Both the position numbers and the translations under genes were made by a program. A stretch of DNA of 64,000 nt, taken from positions 42,120,700 through 42,184,699 of the forward strand of contig NW_023998415.1 of the NCBI RefSeq assembly GCF_014805625.2. Reading direction: 5' to 3'. Of this stretch, positions 12,860-26,434 are shown one piece after another. The stretch comes from Glossina fuscipes (Eukaryota > Arthropoda > Insecta > Diptera > Glossinidae). Under the pieces are notes generated by a model. That model saw only the letters and a list, made by a program, of their open reading frames with translations, had not been told where the DNA came from and ran no database searches. The first letter of the stretch is position 1. Each line of letters starts with the position of its first letter.

Positions 12860-15800
12860 TTAATTAAAGAAACTCGTAATTGGTTTCGTAATAGTTTTGC
12901 TCTGTGTGGATTGTGATGCAGGCAAATTTAGTCGTTTCTGTGCGGTATCGGGACAAGATTCTTTAGTTTTAACTGTGTGAACTGCAAGTTGATTAAGCTC
13001 TCTTTGCAGATTCTTGGCCACATGAAAATCTTGATGTTCCTGTGCGCTCTCTTTACTAATGTATTCTTTGCATATATCACAGAGTATTCGATCACTTGTC
13101 GACTCAGTTTCCATGACATTTCGATTCTCTTTCAATTGTTTTGGTTTAAAAAACTTTTTAATATTACCCATCGCAGATGGCTTTCTAGTATCAACATTGC
13201 TATCTTTTTTAGATTTCTTCGTATTTGTACTCGATGTTGGCGATTTTGATGTATGGGCAGATTTTGTTTTGATAGTGTTTCGATATTCAAGCCGTTGTTG
13301 TTCGCTTAGCTTCTGAGCTATGTGACGATCATTGTGTGTTTGAATAGAAACTGGGTTATCCGGAATTTCACACCCACACTCAGTACATTTTGTTAAAGGA
13401 AGTAGTTCAGGCTTGTGCTCAGGAATTGCATATTCAGCATAATCCAACTGATAATCACTTTGCATTTTTTCAACATTTTGATTCGATTCCTTTAATTCGT
13501 TTTTAATTTCACCATCTGCCGCCTGAGTAGTTTCGTGTCTAACGCTCTTGGGAGACTCATCTTGCAGAGTTCGTATATCATCAATAAGGTCACTTAATTC
13601 ATTTGCACTTGGGTCCTCCTCATAACTTTCACTTACTCGTTTTATTTTGGATGGACGCGATGAAGGACTTCGCTTGTCATCAATTTTCTTTTTCGAGTCC
13701 TCATTATCTTCGACCTGAATATCATTATCTTTTCCATTTTGTTTCGGTTGATTTTTTTGCATGTTATTTGATTTTGTCATCGCTTCCAGAAAAAAGCTTC
13801 GAACATCTTTCGTCTTAACTTCTTTTGGTAGAGCCTGCATCGACTGCTTGTCCGGTTTTTCCATTTTGTTTTCTCTTGCTTTAAAAAATTTTTCTTTACT
13901 TTCCTCTTCGTTTACATCGTCGCTGATTCTTCTCTTCTTAGCTGCTTGTTGGGCGAACATTTCTTGCAGCTTATTTTGACCATTGGATATTGTCTCAAAT
14001 TTACCCACACTTATGCCCAAAAATTTTATTGGATTGTTCAGTACGCTTTCGCTGCCAACACGATAAAATTGCTTAGTATTTGATTTAATTATTTCAAATG
14101 CATTTTTGGTTAATGCCTCGACCGTGTAATTAAGTAGAGGAGCCGAACGTGAACTGGATACATCTTCACTGTCGAACTCTTGCGCAAAACTTACTACCAT
14201 TTGCTTTGCTCGGCGATTATTTTCAATAACATCTTTCTCTAAGCGATCAATTATTTCGTTCGCCAATTCTTGAAGCCAGTGTTGCAACGTCTTTAAGCCA
14301 GATATGCTATTACGTCCGGGAAATTTCTTACAACAACCGATGCTTTTAGAGTAAAATCGTGGTGTTACTGCTTCTAAATCGATTCCCCGGCAAATGTTAT
14401 ATAGCCAAGATCTACGTAATTCAAAATACATGGCAATTAGTGCAGAAATTCAGGTACACTTTATTTATACCCATCGCCTAAAATTTGCATTTTCCCTTTC
14501 AAGGCAAACATTAAACTTATACATACATGTTCATGGGGAAATTCAATAAATTTCAAAAGCAAAATGTCCTAAAACAAATGATTGTTCAATGGAGGAGTTA
14601 TACGTGTGTTCAAAGTCGATCAGAGTAGAAACGATAATTTGGTTTATTTACTGCATTCGGTAGATACATGTTTATGAGTACGCGCCGCGTTTTTAAGTTC
14701 AACTTTCACTTAATGTACGGCCCGCCCTACCCATATTTGATAAATGCGCGATCGAATAACTAATTAATAGTATTATTAAATATCTAAACAGATAAGCGAT
14801 GGGTATCAAAGGTTCTATCAGTGGTTTTTATTTTTTTTATTTTTGTAAACATACCCGTTTTTTTCATCAAACTTTTGTTGCAACTCCGATTCAGTAAATT
14901 TTATTAATTGGGCGACATAACGAATATTTAGCCGTTCGCAAACTTCTTCTCCAAATTTACCTCCTAAGCCTTTAATTTTTCCCAATGTTAAGGTTTCGAA
15001 TAATTCCGGAATTTTGGCTAATGGCAGTATAGTTTGTTTGTTGGGCTTATTAATACCGCAGGCTAATTTCGCTAGAATTTTATTATGAGCAATTCCAGCA
15101 GAACATTCATAGTCAGTTTGAGCTTTCACAGCGGCACGTATTTCGCTTGCTATAGATGATCCAATCAGTAGACGTATGTTGCTCAAACGTAAGGATGGGA
15201 CGTTATCTCCGTGGAAACACCGAAAATCATCATTATCATCATTCTCATCACCATCATATACCGAAGTCTTGTTATAACACTTGGTAATGTCGGTAACAAA
15301 GTCACCTATGCCATCGTAGCCGACTACATACGTACTAACCAGTTCTTGTGGTTGTAAAACAAACGAACCCTACGTGAAATGTGTATTCGAAGTTGACAGG
15401 CTGGAATTGAAAACAATCTAAAATACCTCATTCATTAACTGCATACGTTTATTTACTGCTTCGGTAATGTCCAGATAGGCCTCGTCAACAGATGCGCGTT
15501 CCAATAAATTGGTAAAATGTTGTAAAACATTTGCTACCTCTTTACCAGCCTCTCGATATTTAGTCAAATCAGCCTTTTCCCGTACGTTTGGCACTTTAAC
15601 CAATTGAATCTCTGGGCACTGTTCCTTAGCTTCATCTCCCCGCATATGCCGGGTTACGCCTTTAGCACGGGCCGCATAATTTACTGCTATAATTCTAAAA
15701 TTACATAAAATTCGTAGAATTATTGAAAAAACCGCAACGACACCTGTAGATAAATTATTATAATATTCCAGATAGATAATTGTGTTTTCTGCGTTTCCCC

Positions 15801-16690
15801 AGACACAATGGATTTCAAATAACAAATCCACTCATTTTTGCCAAGAATATATTACAAGAAAACAAAGATTGTTTAGACATTTTTTCGTTCAAATAAAGAA
15901 TGCAAAATCTTCATCATTATATCGGTAATAAAAGGTGCTCCTATTTCCAAGTCTTTTTGGGTGTTGCGCATATGTAGAAAAACTTAATATACTCTTGTAC
16001 CACAAGATGTGTCAGGTATAAAACGCATAGTCGTAGAAACTTACTGCTTCCAGTCTTCGAATAACAGAGACAGTTTCAAAGTCTTCATTAGCTAGATCGA
16101 AATCTGAGATAATATGTTATGCGTTCTGCAGTTTCTAAGAAATTTTGAACTATTTCGATCCTTTGAACTTGATACGTAGCTCCCTGTGACAGATTGCACA
16201 TTATTTTCAAAAATTCTAGAAGGACGTTTCAAAAGATATGCAACCAATTTTAATTTTTTTCGTTTTGTCACATTTCTGGATTTAAGCGAATAATCGCAAG
16301 ATACATGTAAGCAAATCGCAATCCGAATACGGCTGAAAAGGGAGGCAAAATTTAAATAAGGAAAACGTATTATTTAATTCCATGAACTATTGAACACTTT
16401 CGTAACGAAATAAGTAGTAATACGTCAAATGCAATAGATTAGGTTTGTTACGACTTCGACTGGTGCCAAAAGCAGCAAACATAATCTTGGGAACCTCAAT
16501 TCACAGAAGTAAAGGAATGATATTGGATAAAATGCGAAAAAGAGTCTCTGAGATCTCATGGAAAACCTGACATGAAAAAGTTAAACTTGAGATTTTCGCA
16601 AATTTTGCGTAAAACGACGAAAACACAAATCTCGAAAATATTCTCTCTTAATATTTTTATAATTCTTTTATTTCCTGCCTAATATACATA

Positions 16691-16727
<37 letters not shown>

Positions 16728-17236
16728 GATGGAAAATGTTATCAGGGTTTATAGGAATACATTTTCGGATAATTTTACCCTAAAGCCCAAAGCTCAATGT
16801 CTAATACCAGAGAAGACAAAAATACGTACGTATGGTTTATTAATACTAATAAAACTACATTTTCGGTAACAATACCACAATGCGGTTAAATGAAGTTTCC
16901 CTATCTACTATCTTAAGTATGTTTTTGTTAAAATATAAGATAAAAGTAGAAACATTTCTTTAAATTTCGTTGCCAAAAATAACTGCGCTACTATTCTTAT
17001 AGCACAAAACTGACTATGACTATGTTTATAAACTTACCCGCCTCCGCGCCAAGCATTATACTGAACCACAGCCAATGGCTTGCCTTTCAAAGATGAGTCG
17101 AGTTTTTCTACATTGAATAAATTTATTCTACATTGAAAACAATTTATGTTTATTGAGGCAGTTATTCACCTTCCACTTGACAGTAAAAGCAATCCATATC
17201 TATGAGCAATATAATTCGATCATATTTTTGTACCAT
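12860..17236 (-). CDS. DNApol-eta: DNA polymerase eta (Y-family translesion polymerase)
   Basis: The enzyme copies past UV-type lesions such as cyclobutane dimers in the nucleus. Exons (minus strand): 17236-17170, 17107-17038, 15694-15427, 15369-14855 and 14411-12860. They total 2472 bases, giving 823 residues with all phases matching. The start MVQKYDRIILLIDMDCFYCQ fits the family's N terminus, and the ATG sits in a CCAATGG context. Catalytic acidic residues are visible as IDMD (D13) and SVDEAYLD (D116, E117), matching the human DE pair. The nucleotide-binding YAARAKGVTRHMRGDEAK stretch is residues 52-69. The thumb/little-finger region follows (GIAHNKILAKLACG). Two C2H2 ubiquitin-binding zinc fingers lie at about 649-670 (CTEC...HNDRH) and 751-770 (CDIC...HQDFH). 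A PCNA-binding box, KPITSFFN, forms the extreme C terminus, and an internal IKKFFKPK is a second PIP/RIR-like motif. No broken residue seen. Introns are 62, 1343, 57 and 443 bp. Confidence 0.93.
14412..14854 (-). other. Polymerase eta intron 4
   Basis: Donor GTATGT at 14854, acceptor TACGTAG ending at 14412. The codon GG|A (glycine) is split across it. A TTTATACCCATCGCC motif near 14459-14475 suggests a short fragment of dispersed repeat family A inside. Confidence 0.75.
15695..17037 (-). other. Polymerase eta intron 2, 1343 bp
   Basis: Donor GTAAGT at 17037, acceptor TTTTAG ending at 15695. The glycine codon GG|A is split. Contents are AT-rich with a TA array at about 16699-16724. No exon-like reading frame or nested gene was seen. 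Confidence 0.8.
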
Positions 17237-19114
17237 TGGAATAAAGTTTTTACTAGATGATGCACCACCGCCGCCGGACATTTATATTTCTTTCTTATTT
17301 GTGTATATGCAATTAACAAAATATATTAATGTATATAATAATTACAACTCAAATTTTCACGCAATTGCAAAATTTTCAAAATGGTGTTGCCAACAATCAA
17401 AAACTAAAAAATATTTCATATCCACCTGTTCCAAATGAAAACAGCACAAATGAGGTAACATTTAAATATTTAGTGTTTGTTTGATGGATACGTACTTTTT
17501 CTTACTTTCTATAGGGAATTTTACGAAACGAAGAAATGTTTAGTAAATAAATTTCATTATGATGTTTTGCTTACAATAAAATAAAAGAAGATATATTGCC
17601 TATTTATTACTTATGCGGAAGGAGAAAAAACTTTTAATCCCTTAGTTAATTTAATTGTTTTCGTTTTATCCACATATGTCTAAGGTTTTTTAAACTTTTA
17701 AGTCATTCGAAAAATATTTGTAATATTTTTCTTTTTGTAGCCTGCGGAAATGCGCACGGATGACCCCATAACGTCTATGTATTTTTAATGAGCGCAAAAT
17801 TCGAACTCGTTTTAACCAAGTCTGCCTCTGCCTATCTGTGTAACATTGTTATGTTGGTATCTGCGTGACCATTATGTAAGAGGATTAAACAAAGGATTTC
17901 ATAACAAAATAAAGGCTTAACAGTTTATCCTTGTAAGCGTTACACGCCGCGATATCAGTAAATGTACGAAACAAGCAAAGAAGGAAAGGCCGTTTAAGAC
18001 ATGTGATGTGTTTTCACCTAATAGTTTGCAACGAAGCAAGTTTTATGCCAAACCGGTTTTATGCATGGATGCACATCCGCTGCCGTACGAACATCATACA
18101 GCATACAAATACTAGCTTACAGAAACCGAAGCGGCACAGCAGCGAAATTGTGTAAAAGGCCGGTGCGAATAGCGATCGTTCTGGAATTGTACTTCAGTAG
18201 TCAGCAGGAACAAGTAAGCCGAGTGAAATCGCGAACTTTAACAAAACGAGCTGTTTCGTCCCATTTGACCGCGCCTGCCGTGCTAGCTTTTTTTCGTTGC
18301 TATCCTGTTATATTGTACCCGTCTGCAATTTTATGAGCACTTAGACCTAAGAAAGGGAACTTTATCAAATAAAAAAGAAACAATATCGGCTAAATTATAT
18401 CGGAAGCCAAATTATTTTATTTTTTCAAGTTTATAAACACAAGCCGCGAGTCATACCCCAACTATAAATAAACCGTTCAAAAGTTATTAGTATGATGTTT
18501 CAATAAATTGATGATATTGTGGGCCGTAATTAAAGCAAGGGAGCGTTTAAGAAAATCTTCTAATTCTAGTAAACATATTAACATATTCAGATATAAAAAA
18601 AATATTTACCGATCCATCACTCGCTACTTTTTGATAGGACTAAATTGGGTTGTCTTTACCAAATAGTTCGAGGAAAGCACAGAAAATAGGACCACGTTAT
18701 GTGCATATATATGATTAGTTTATGTTAAAGTAAAAGATATCTTGTCCTTAAGTATAACGTAAATAAAAAAGATGTCAAGGTAACATTTTTGGAAAGAGAT
18801 TCTATTTTATAAGATATATGTTAAATAAAATCTATTGCTTAAAGCATTCCAGTTTATATAATGGTTTTAAATCTTCAGTTATTGAATAACGGAATTATTC
18901 TATTATCTTTCCCAAAATATTTTCGTTTTTTTTTTTTTTTTTTGGTTTTTATTTGGAACTTATTCAATGCATTTATTTCAATTAATTTAATTCATTGAAT
19001 TCAATTATAGTCTCGTGGCTGGTTTTTAAAGCTCTTATGATCTTTTAAATGAAATTTTCTTTCGATCAGAAGCGATTTTTTTTCTTATTCTATATTTGTG
19101 TGCGCATATGTAAT
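17237..19114. other. Intergenic stretch upstream of polymerase eta and 3' of the first yellow gene
   Basis: No supportable gene. The open frame at 18061-18336 (+) is relatively GC-rich but matches nothing I know. A minus-strand AATAAA at about 18972-18977 lies about 140 bp past the stop of the minus-strand yellow gene and is a plausible polyadenylation signal for it. Confidence 0.5.
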
Positions 19115-21461
19115 CTACCAACAACCTCGCATAACTGCTAATTGCTGTGTGGCACCACAACCCATACGATTTTGCATAAAATCTGGAAAATTACTTTGAA
19201 GGATACGCATTGTATTGTGTCTATAATCGGATATAGCGTGTGTTGCCAACTGGCACGTTGTGCTGCGGTAAACTGGCTTAAAGTTGTCCTCCTTAAACGT
19301 AGTATTAGTATCCCAACGATAGACTTCGGCACTGCCTTCATTACGGAAGAATATTGAATTACCATTATTCGTACCAATAATAACCATGCGTGACGATTTT
19401 TTACCTACTTCTGCGAAATTGAAAAATCGAGAGAAAACACAACTGAATTAAATTAGATGAATTAGATAATTTGTTATGCATTACCACAAAGCCAGACATA
19501 TAAGAAGAATGAAGTTATATTATATTATTAATAGTGACCAGCACATAGTCTGGCATATTGTGCTTGAAAGATGCAAAGAAAATCCATTGCTCGGATACAT
19601 AGTAAGCATATGGCGTACATCTATCTATCGTATATATTTCTTATATATAATTTATTTATATGGTATGGTGGAAGCATTTCAGAGGTAATTGTTTAAAGTA
19701 AAATATTGCACAATTTGTATGACTTTTTATCCCATGCAAGCCAGTTTCTAATCCCATTTAAGGCATTTTCAAACCTGAGGATTTAATTTCAACGAAAAAA
19801 AATTGAAGATACGCTTTAAAACTCCAAAATAAATTCTGCGCAATTTCGAGTGCAAGTGTTTAAGAGATTTCTTTTGTAATTTTCGAAAGATCTATGGACG
19901 GGTTTCGTCGATTTCGTTCGCACTTAATCCAACAAGACGCGATAAGAGAAAATTCTAAAATCAACGCTGTTTTGTTACATAAAAGTTTTGAAGTCATAGT
20001 CGAGATTTTAGCAGACTTTCGAGTCGCATTTTATATAAGTCTAATGCCCTCCCTAGGGATATAAAAAAGCAAGCATTTATAATTGAAAAAGCTTAAAGCA
20101 TATTTTAGATACGCTTATCTACGATATGTGACGCAGTAAGTATACCGAGCAATTACCAAAAATATACGAAAAATTTTAAAATGAAATTTATAACGTCCAA
20201 CCATCCAAAATCCATTAGAAATGTTATCAACCGTAATGCGATTTAGTCAGACGTTATCTTCCGCATACCTGGATTATATTAAGCAATATATCAAGCTTTA
20301 AGTGCAGACATGGTCTTGCGCCGCAAAGGGAAAGCTTTCATTTTAAATGCCATATAAATATTTCCGCGCTTGAAGATATTCACGGATCATTGTCATCATT
20401 ATCATTGACAGTGACGAAAAAAATTGTGCCCTCTTAGTTACACCATCCAAGATTATCTATCTTGCTATCTATCTTGCTACCTGCCTTAACAGTTAGTTTG
20501 AAATCTTAATTGGAAAACTGTTCGAGCGCTTTCCCATATTTTGAATTTTTTTTTTTTTTTCATTCTTACCCAAGACCCTTCCATCGGCCGCACCAGTTCG
20601 CAAATATTCCGCTTTAATAGAAAACAGGCGATTTGTGCTTAAATAAGTGAAATACAACTCTGCAGTACCGCAACTATGACGTATTAATGCTAAATATAAG
20701 ACATCACGGTTTCGTCCTCCAGCTGTAACAGCTCTTGGTAGTACGGCACGAAAGCCTCGATCCACTTGTACATTAAAGATGATAATAGCTCGATTAGCCG
20801 CGTCACTAACATACACAAAACAACCGCCAGTGGGAGCATAATCTACAGCTAAATATTGCAGTCGTGAGGTATTTGTACTTAGACCGTCTAAATCGATCAT
20901 TTTCAAGACTTTTGACGATTTTGATGATATAGCCCACACTTTGGGTGAACATTTTCGTACTGGGATTTCCAAAGTGTTCACAATTCCGGTATCCAATAAC
21001 CAAATGACTTCATTTTGATCGACCACTATATCGATCACAGATTGCATAGCTTTACAATTTCCCTCCTCTTGCATGTTCCAGCATGGATAAGGCGCAAAAT
21101 TGACATAACAAATACCCGGTTGCAAATTTGCTTTAACCAAAGTCGCAGGGACCCCGTGTCGATAGCGTGGCAGAGCCAAATAAGCGATATCGCCGATAAT
21201 TTGAGCGCGAGTAGCAATAACATTTTTCGGTATATATTTGCCTGAACTCTTAAATAATGATTTTGTTGAGGGACAAGGAAACTCAAATTGTCCTCCTGTC
21301 CATTGAATAACACTGCCATTGGCATCGCACATTCTATCATTGATAAATAAACCGTATTTATCGTCATCGGTCGCTTTAGCGAAAGGTACGCAAGCACAAA
21401 TACAGATAAATAAGATACTTAAAGAAACCTTTGAATATGCAAACTTTTTATGCCGCCGCAT
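19115..21461 (-). CDS. Yellow/MRJP-family secreted protein
   Basis: Two exons, 21461-20570 and 19410-19115, are joined across a 1159-bp intron (GTAAGA donor, TTTCGCAG acceptor; Glu codon G|AA split) to give 395 residues. The open frame continues seven codons upstream, but only from a TTG, so I chose the ATG at 21461-21459, whose -3 base is A. Residues 1-30 are basic then strongly hydrophobic (SLSILFICICACVPFA), a signal peptide. The body has yellow-family landmarks: ATRAQIIGDIAYLALPRYRH, GVPATLVK, FAPYPCWNMQEEGNC, VIWLLDTGIVNTLE, LAVDYA and ELYFTYLSTNRLFSIKAEYL. The end carries NFPDFMQNRMGCG. The family forms beta-propellers involved in cuticle pigmentation and, for some members, eggshell hardening. 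Head-to-head pairing with the gene at 24943 suggests the yellow-g/g2 pair, but I cannot settle the paralogue. Confidence 0.88.
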
Positions 21462-21525
21462 TATAAGAGATATGATTTTCAAAAGTTTAGCACTAAAATG
21501 TTTCTAACAATATATGGGCGTTTGG

Positions 21526-21533
21526 CTTTTATA
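21526..21533 (-). promoter_or_regulatory. TATA box of the minus-strand yellow gene
   Basis: TATAAAAG on the minus strand, about 65 bp upstream of the ATG. Transcription would start near 21503 with a roughly 40-nt leader. The same box at a similar distance precedes the divergent paralogue. Confidence 0.55.
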
Positions 21534-22827
21534 AGTTTCTTCAAAAGATTCTGAATTATATAAACGTGCTTCAAGTCGAGATTAAAAATTTCGCATTTTT
21601 ATTAAAGAAATAGACCTTCGAGAAAATATTTATCTATATATCTATATATTATCTATATACGTGCATGTGTGTTTATTTATTTGCAAAATCAGTCGTTTTG
21701 TAATTTTGTGGAAATTCTTTTACACATTTTTTAAATAAAGTTTGCTCACGAAATCAATAAACTTTAAAGGGAAATTCTCTCTCCACATACATCCCATGAA
21801 GACATTGTTCGATAATAGGGGATTAGATTACTTTATCAAACACTAGCGAATTGATGCCATACGTGCGACAGTGACTTTGGTCAACTCTTTAGACAGACGT
21901 ACGGACGAGATAAACGGAGAGGCAAGTTGAGATATAATGGAAACGCGAACAGATGGATGTACGCACGCATAAACTGATGGATGAATGGACGTATGAAATT
22001 ATGGATGAATGAGGACATAACTCCAGAGTTTAACTCAGAGGGTGCTTACTTATGTCAGGTTTAGGATCATGTGTAAGGGTAAAAAGAAAGTAGGTTGAGG
22101 TCACTCGTCGCCCCTGGAAATAAATTAACGGTTAAAGTTTCAGATAGTTAGATAAGAGCAGTGAAAAGCTTTGAGTTTTTTTTTTGACATGTCCGTTCGA
22201 TAGAAAGGCTCGCAATCTTCCAAACTCCTACGATAAGTGAAACTTTCTGATAAGATCTACGCTACCAATATTCAGCAGACGCTGCAGATTACTATCACCA
22301 TCTCCAAGCTAAACTATCCTTGTGCAGATTTTCACGATAGCCCGTCTATAGAGAAAGAAAATTATTTCCAATAAATGGCCTGAAATTTTCTCTGGAAATT
22401 CCCTCGTCGTGTAAATGAGAAACGATTAAGCGGCCCTACGCTTCCAATTAAGCAGGTAAACACAGAACTACACATTTACATATATAAATGAGAAATAGAT
22501 GCCCAAAATTGGAGCTAGTTGATGTCAACAATCGACAAACAGCTGCTATTATAAACTATAACAGACTTGCTTACGTGCAAATAATGACAAAAAAAAAAAA
22601 AATCAAACAAAATCTTTTCCTTCTAGCGCTACAACGTTTCAGTCCCTTGGAAGCACGTTCATCTAATGCAGTTGATCGTCCATTGGTCGCAGATTTTTTA
22701 TTAGATTACTATGCTACTAGGTTACTATGTTTCTAACGTAAAATGAAAATATATTCAGTGGCACATGAAGTCAGTCAGTAAAACCATTCATAGAAACGGT
22801 GGCAGACAGATAATAAGAATGAGTAAA

Positions 22828-22927
22828 NNNNNNNNNNNNNNNNNNNNNNNNNNNNNNNNNNNNNNNNNNNNNNNNNNNNNNNNNNNNNNNNNNNNNNNNN
22901 NNNNNNNNNNNNNNNNNNNNNNNNNNN
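22828..22927. other. Assembly gap, 100 N
   Basis: Exactly 100 N, a conventional placeholder for a scaffold gap of unknown size. The real distance between the two yellow genes is therefore uncertain. Confidence 0.98.
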
Positions 22928-23084
22928 TTATATTTTTCAGAAATTCTTTGAAATTTTCAATTTTTTTTTTCAACAATTTGTTGTTGTTCGTTTTCTTTAA
23001 AGTAAAGAGCGTACGTAAGGAGATTTAGGCGTAGTCTTCCTTAAGACTATATACAGAGAGATGAAGAGAACCAAGTAAAAAAAT

Positions 23085-23400
23085 ATTATAGTGAGCCACG
23101 GCCCATCATTAAACACCCTATGCTAATTCGCTTAGTATAGTTACGAAAATTGGACCGATTCCGATTATTATCAACGGCGTTCGTCTTTGGTACGAGTCAT
23201 CAAAATATCTTGAAAATTGCTGCTTGCAAAATGAATGTAAGAACACAAATGGACAGATGGACGGACAGGCAAACAGGCGAACAGGCGAACAGGCAATCTA
23301 TAATAGAAAGTGGATCTGTCTCAAGTCCTTATAAAATAATCAAATTTCATTTTTCTTTCCTGTCTGTCGACAATAAGGCAGACGCAATAAAATCGATTCA
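23085..23400 (+). repeat. Dispersed repeat family C with GTCY-type tract
   Basis: It shares CACGGCCCAYYATTAAACA, an ATTCGCTTA block and an ATT(CG)GTYTT..GAGTC block with 33390-33660. It is followed by ATGGACAGATGGACGGACAGG. No ORF seen. Confidence 0.55.
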
Positions 23401-24867
23401 TACTCTTCGTACCTTATTTTTAGTGCTGGTTTTTTTTTTTTTTTTTTTTTTTTTTACATCTAAGGGGAAAGCGTTTAAAGCTATAGATTTGATTGCGCTT
23501 GAGTCCAGCTGTCCATAATTAGCCTTTAAATTTTCGAAAATTAATTGATAGCGAAATCAATTTTTTTTTTTTGATTTCCAAATTTCGAATTAAACTATTG
23601 CGTAGCACGGGTAAAAGTTTGCGAAAGAACACCGATATGCTTGATCACATAGGAATTCGTTCACATGCGTTCCACAATTGCTCCCACATTACACCTCAAA
23701 CGAATATATGAAAAACGCATTGTTTTGTTTAAATTTGGTATTCAATGGAAACGGATCAATCCTGAATTGTAATTCAGGATTATATATTTGGTTCGCAAGG
23801 AATGCTTTACGTGTTTTCTTCAAATTCTTTTAGTCCAGCAGGTGTGCTTTAAAGCAAACCACCATCAGATTGGAGCCCAATCGGGGTAATTAAAGCAAAT
23901 CTTGCCAGTCAATGGCAAAAAATTTGATACATAATCGAGCGAATTAAATGAACAGACATACAACTTGTCGCCAAACAAGCAAATGAGCGAAGGAACAAAG
24001 TCCCGAATGAATGTAGACCGATGACCTTGCGGATAGACAGACGGTGGGTTTAACAGCCATGTGCAAATGACTTCAACACCCAACTCTGATTATAAATAGA
24101 AATGAGGAGATATTTTACGGTCTCAGATAGACGCAACGCGAGGAAAGAACCAAATTTAATCAACGTTAACTCCTCAATCAAAATTAAACTGAATGAATTG
24201 ATGAATTAAAATAACCTTTACTGTATTATTTTAATTGTTGCTCTCCATCTTCTTATGCAATCGTAACATTTTACCATTCTTCTGCAGTTCGCTTTCAATG
24301 TCATCTTTGAATTTTTCGCATATTCCAACGTAGCATTATTTCGTAATTTATCATCATTTTTAATCTAACACAAATGATATATATCACGATATATTTTTTT
24401 TTTTTTTTTATATTTTTTTCTACTTGCAGGGTCACTCTACAAAAGTTGGGGGTATATTCATTTTCTGAAATCGTTAAAAACAAAACTTCACTGGCATGCC
24501 TATGAGGCATGCATATGATTCAGGGGATAACTGGGAGCTTATCCGCCCATCTACGTATGTCCTTTACAGTATCCAAACTTTGGATCACAAATATTAAGGT
24601 AAGCGGTTTAAATTGGCAGAGAATCATTGTTAAGAATGAATCAAATCGACTAAAGAACTCGCCTACAGTACAACGTAAACTGGGACCATCCCTGTTTTTA
24701 AAAGTTTTTTTTTTGCTCATTACTCATTCAAATTTCGAATGTTTGTCGCTTTTGAAGGTTCGGCCACAGCCAATTACTTGCATTTCTTGGACCTGTAATC
24801 GTAAATGTGTAAACGTTTATAAGGAACGTGATAAGCCGCTAAGCAAAATAAGTTCCGCAATTCTTAA

Positions 24868-24875
24868 TATAAAAG
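24868..24875 (+). promoter_or_regulatory. TATA box of the plus-strand yellow gene
   Basis: TATAAAAG, 75 bp before the ATG at 24943. A start near 24898 would give a leader of about 45 nt. A TCAGT at 24881 resembles an arthropod initiator but is too close to the TATA box to pair with it. Confidence 0.5.
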
Positions 24876-24942
24876 TTTATTCAGTATAGACGATTGGTTT
24901 CATTTCTTTTTTGTTATTCATTAATCTTACATCTTAATAAAA

Positions 24943-26399
24943 ATGTTAAGCAATTTACGCATAGCTTATGTTTTGCTATTAATCACAAAAATTAGTGAAA
25001 CAATGGTCAGTACATCCATCAGCGAAGAGTCCACTGTGTTGGAGAGATCGAGTAAAAGTTTTTTAAAAGAATTGGTATTTGAATTAAGCGGCAGCAGCCT
25101 TTTGTGGCCATGCGAATCGACAAAACATATTTATATACAGTCGGGTCGTTATGTACCACGTAATGTGATAATCACACGAGCACAATTGCAACGCGATATA
25201 ATGTATGTGGCTTTGCCGCGTTACAAACACGGCGTACCCTTCACTTTAGGCAAAATTCAATTGACAAAAGGACAATGCATAACGAAAATAGCACCGTACC
25301 CTTGCTGGGCTATACAAGAAGAGGGTAACTGTCAGGCCTTACAATCGGTTGTCGATATAAAGCTAGATCATTATGTAAGTACAATCTTTTATTTTCAATA
25401 AGAACACGTGTAATCACTGCAAAATTATATATATATATATATTATTATTATTATTATTTATTATTATATATTATTATTTATTATATATATTTCATTTTAT
25501 TTATCCGACCCAAACACTGATCCATTTCCTTACTTCCTTATCTATTTACCCCACTTTTCAATTCCGTATTGATTATGATGACGAGGCAAACATCAACCCA
25601 CTCACACATTTTTATTCTTTATAGAATCAAGTCCAAGCTCACTGATTGGCCATTGGTGAAAAACACAATTTTTTTTCATTTTTCTTCATTTTCTTGGTGT
25701 TATTAGGGTTTTCTCTGGATTTTAGATGTCGGTATTGTTAATACCTTAGAACAACCGATACGTCGTTGTAAGCCAAAAATTGTAGCCATTAACACGCTGG
25801 ACGGTAAAGTGGTCAAGAGTATTGATATAAACAATTTATTGACAACTGCTTCACGCTTACAATTTCTGGTCGTCGATTATGGATCAAACGGCAAACCTTT
25901 CGTGTAAGTTCTTAAGCTTCAAATTGTATACGCAACTCACATCACTATGTAATGTAAAAATCAAAAGATCAAAAAGTGCATTCATATTTTAGAAAAGCAT
26001 GTAATTATGTCAAAAAAAAAACAAGCAACAACATCGTCATCATACTGAATATATGGTTAGTGTGAGAGGCGAAAGTGATTGTCAACGTTAATGTAGAGAT
26101 CAAAATATTGAAAATTTCTCGAAATTCCATGCAAATATTTGGTAAGGATATCTAAAATTTCAATGTAAAAACATTCTCAATTAGCATATATCTAAACATA
26201 AAATGCTTATGCCAGGGCATGTACCCTTTAGGCTGTTTTTCCCAATAAATATTTATACACAGGCGCACCTTTCGTAAAAATGGCCGTATCAAGCCTTTCT
26301 ATACCGTCTATAAAGACGTGCGACGTGCAAAAAAAAAAAAACAAAAAAAACAGAAAATTATATTCGGTCGTGACCGAACCTTTTACAGCCATTGCCGTT

Positions 26400-26434
<35 letters not shown>

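Larger units (their letters stand above)
21540..24860. other. Shared upstream region of the divergent yellow pair
   Basis: About 3.3 kb separates the two TATA boxes. It contains the 100-N gap, poly-T runs, GTCY-rich tracts (about 21893-22000 and 23245-23300), a family C repeat at about 23085-23400, and family A-like pieces near 23995-24075 and 24420-24740. Regulatory elements for both genes are expected here, but I could not identify specific binding sites. Several short open frames occur and none is recognisable. Confidence 0.45.

Noticed and set aside
21462..21482. Longer N terminus for the minus-strand yellow gene
   Set aside because: The extension begins at TTG. The ATG at 21461-21459 has an A at -3 and leads directly into a signal peptide.
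24881..24885. TCAGT initiator for the plus-strand yellow gene
   Set aside because: It lies only about 15 bp after the first T of the TATA box, too close for the usual spacing of about 30 bp.
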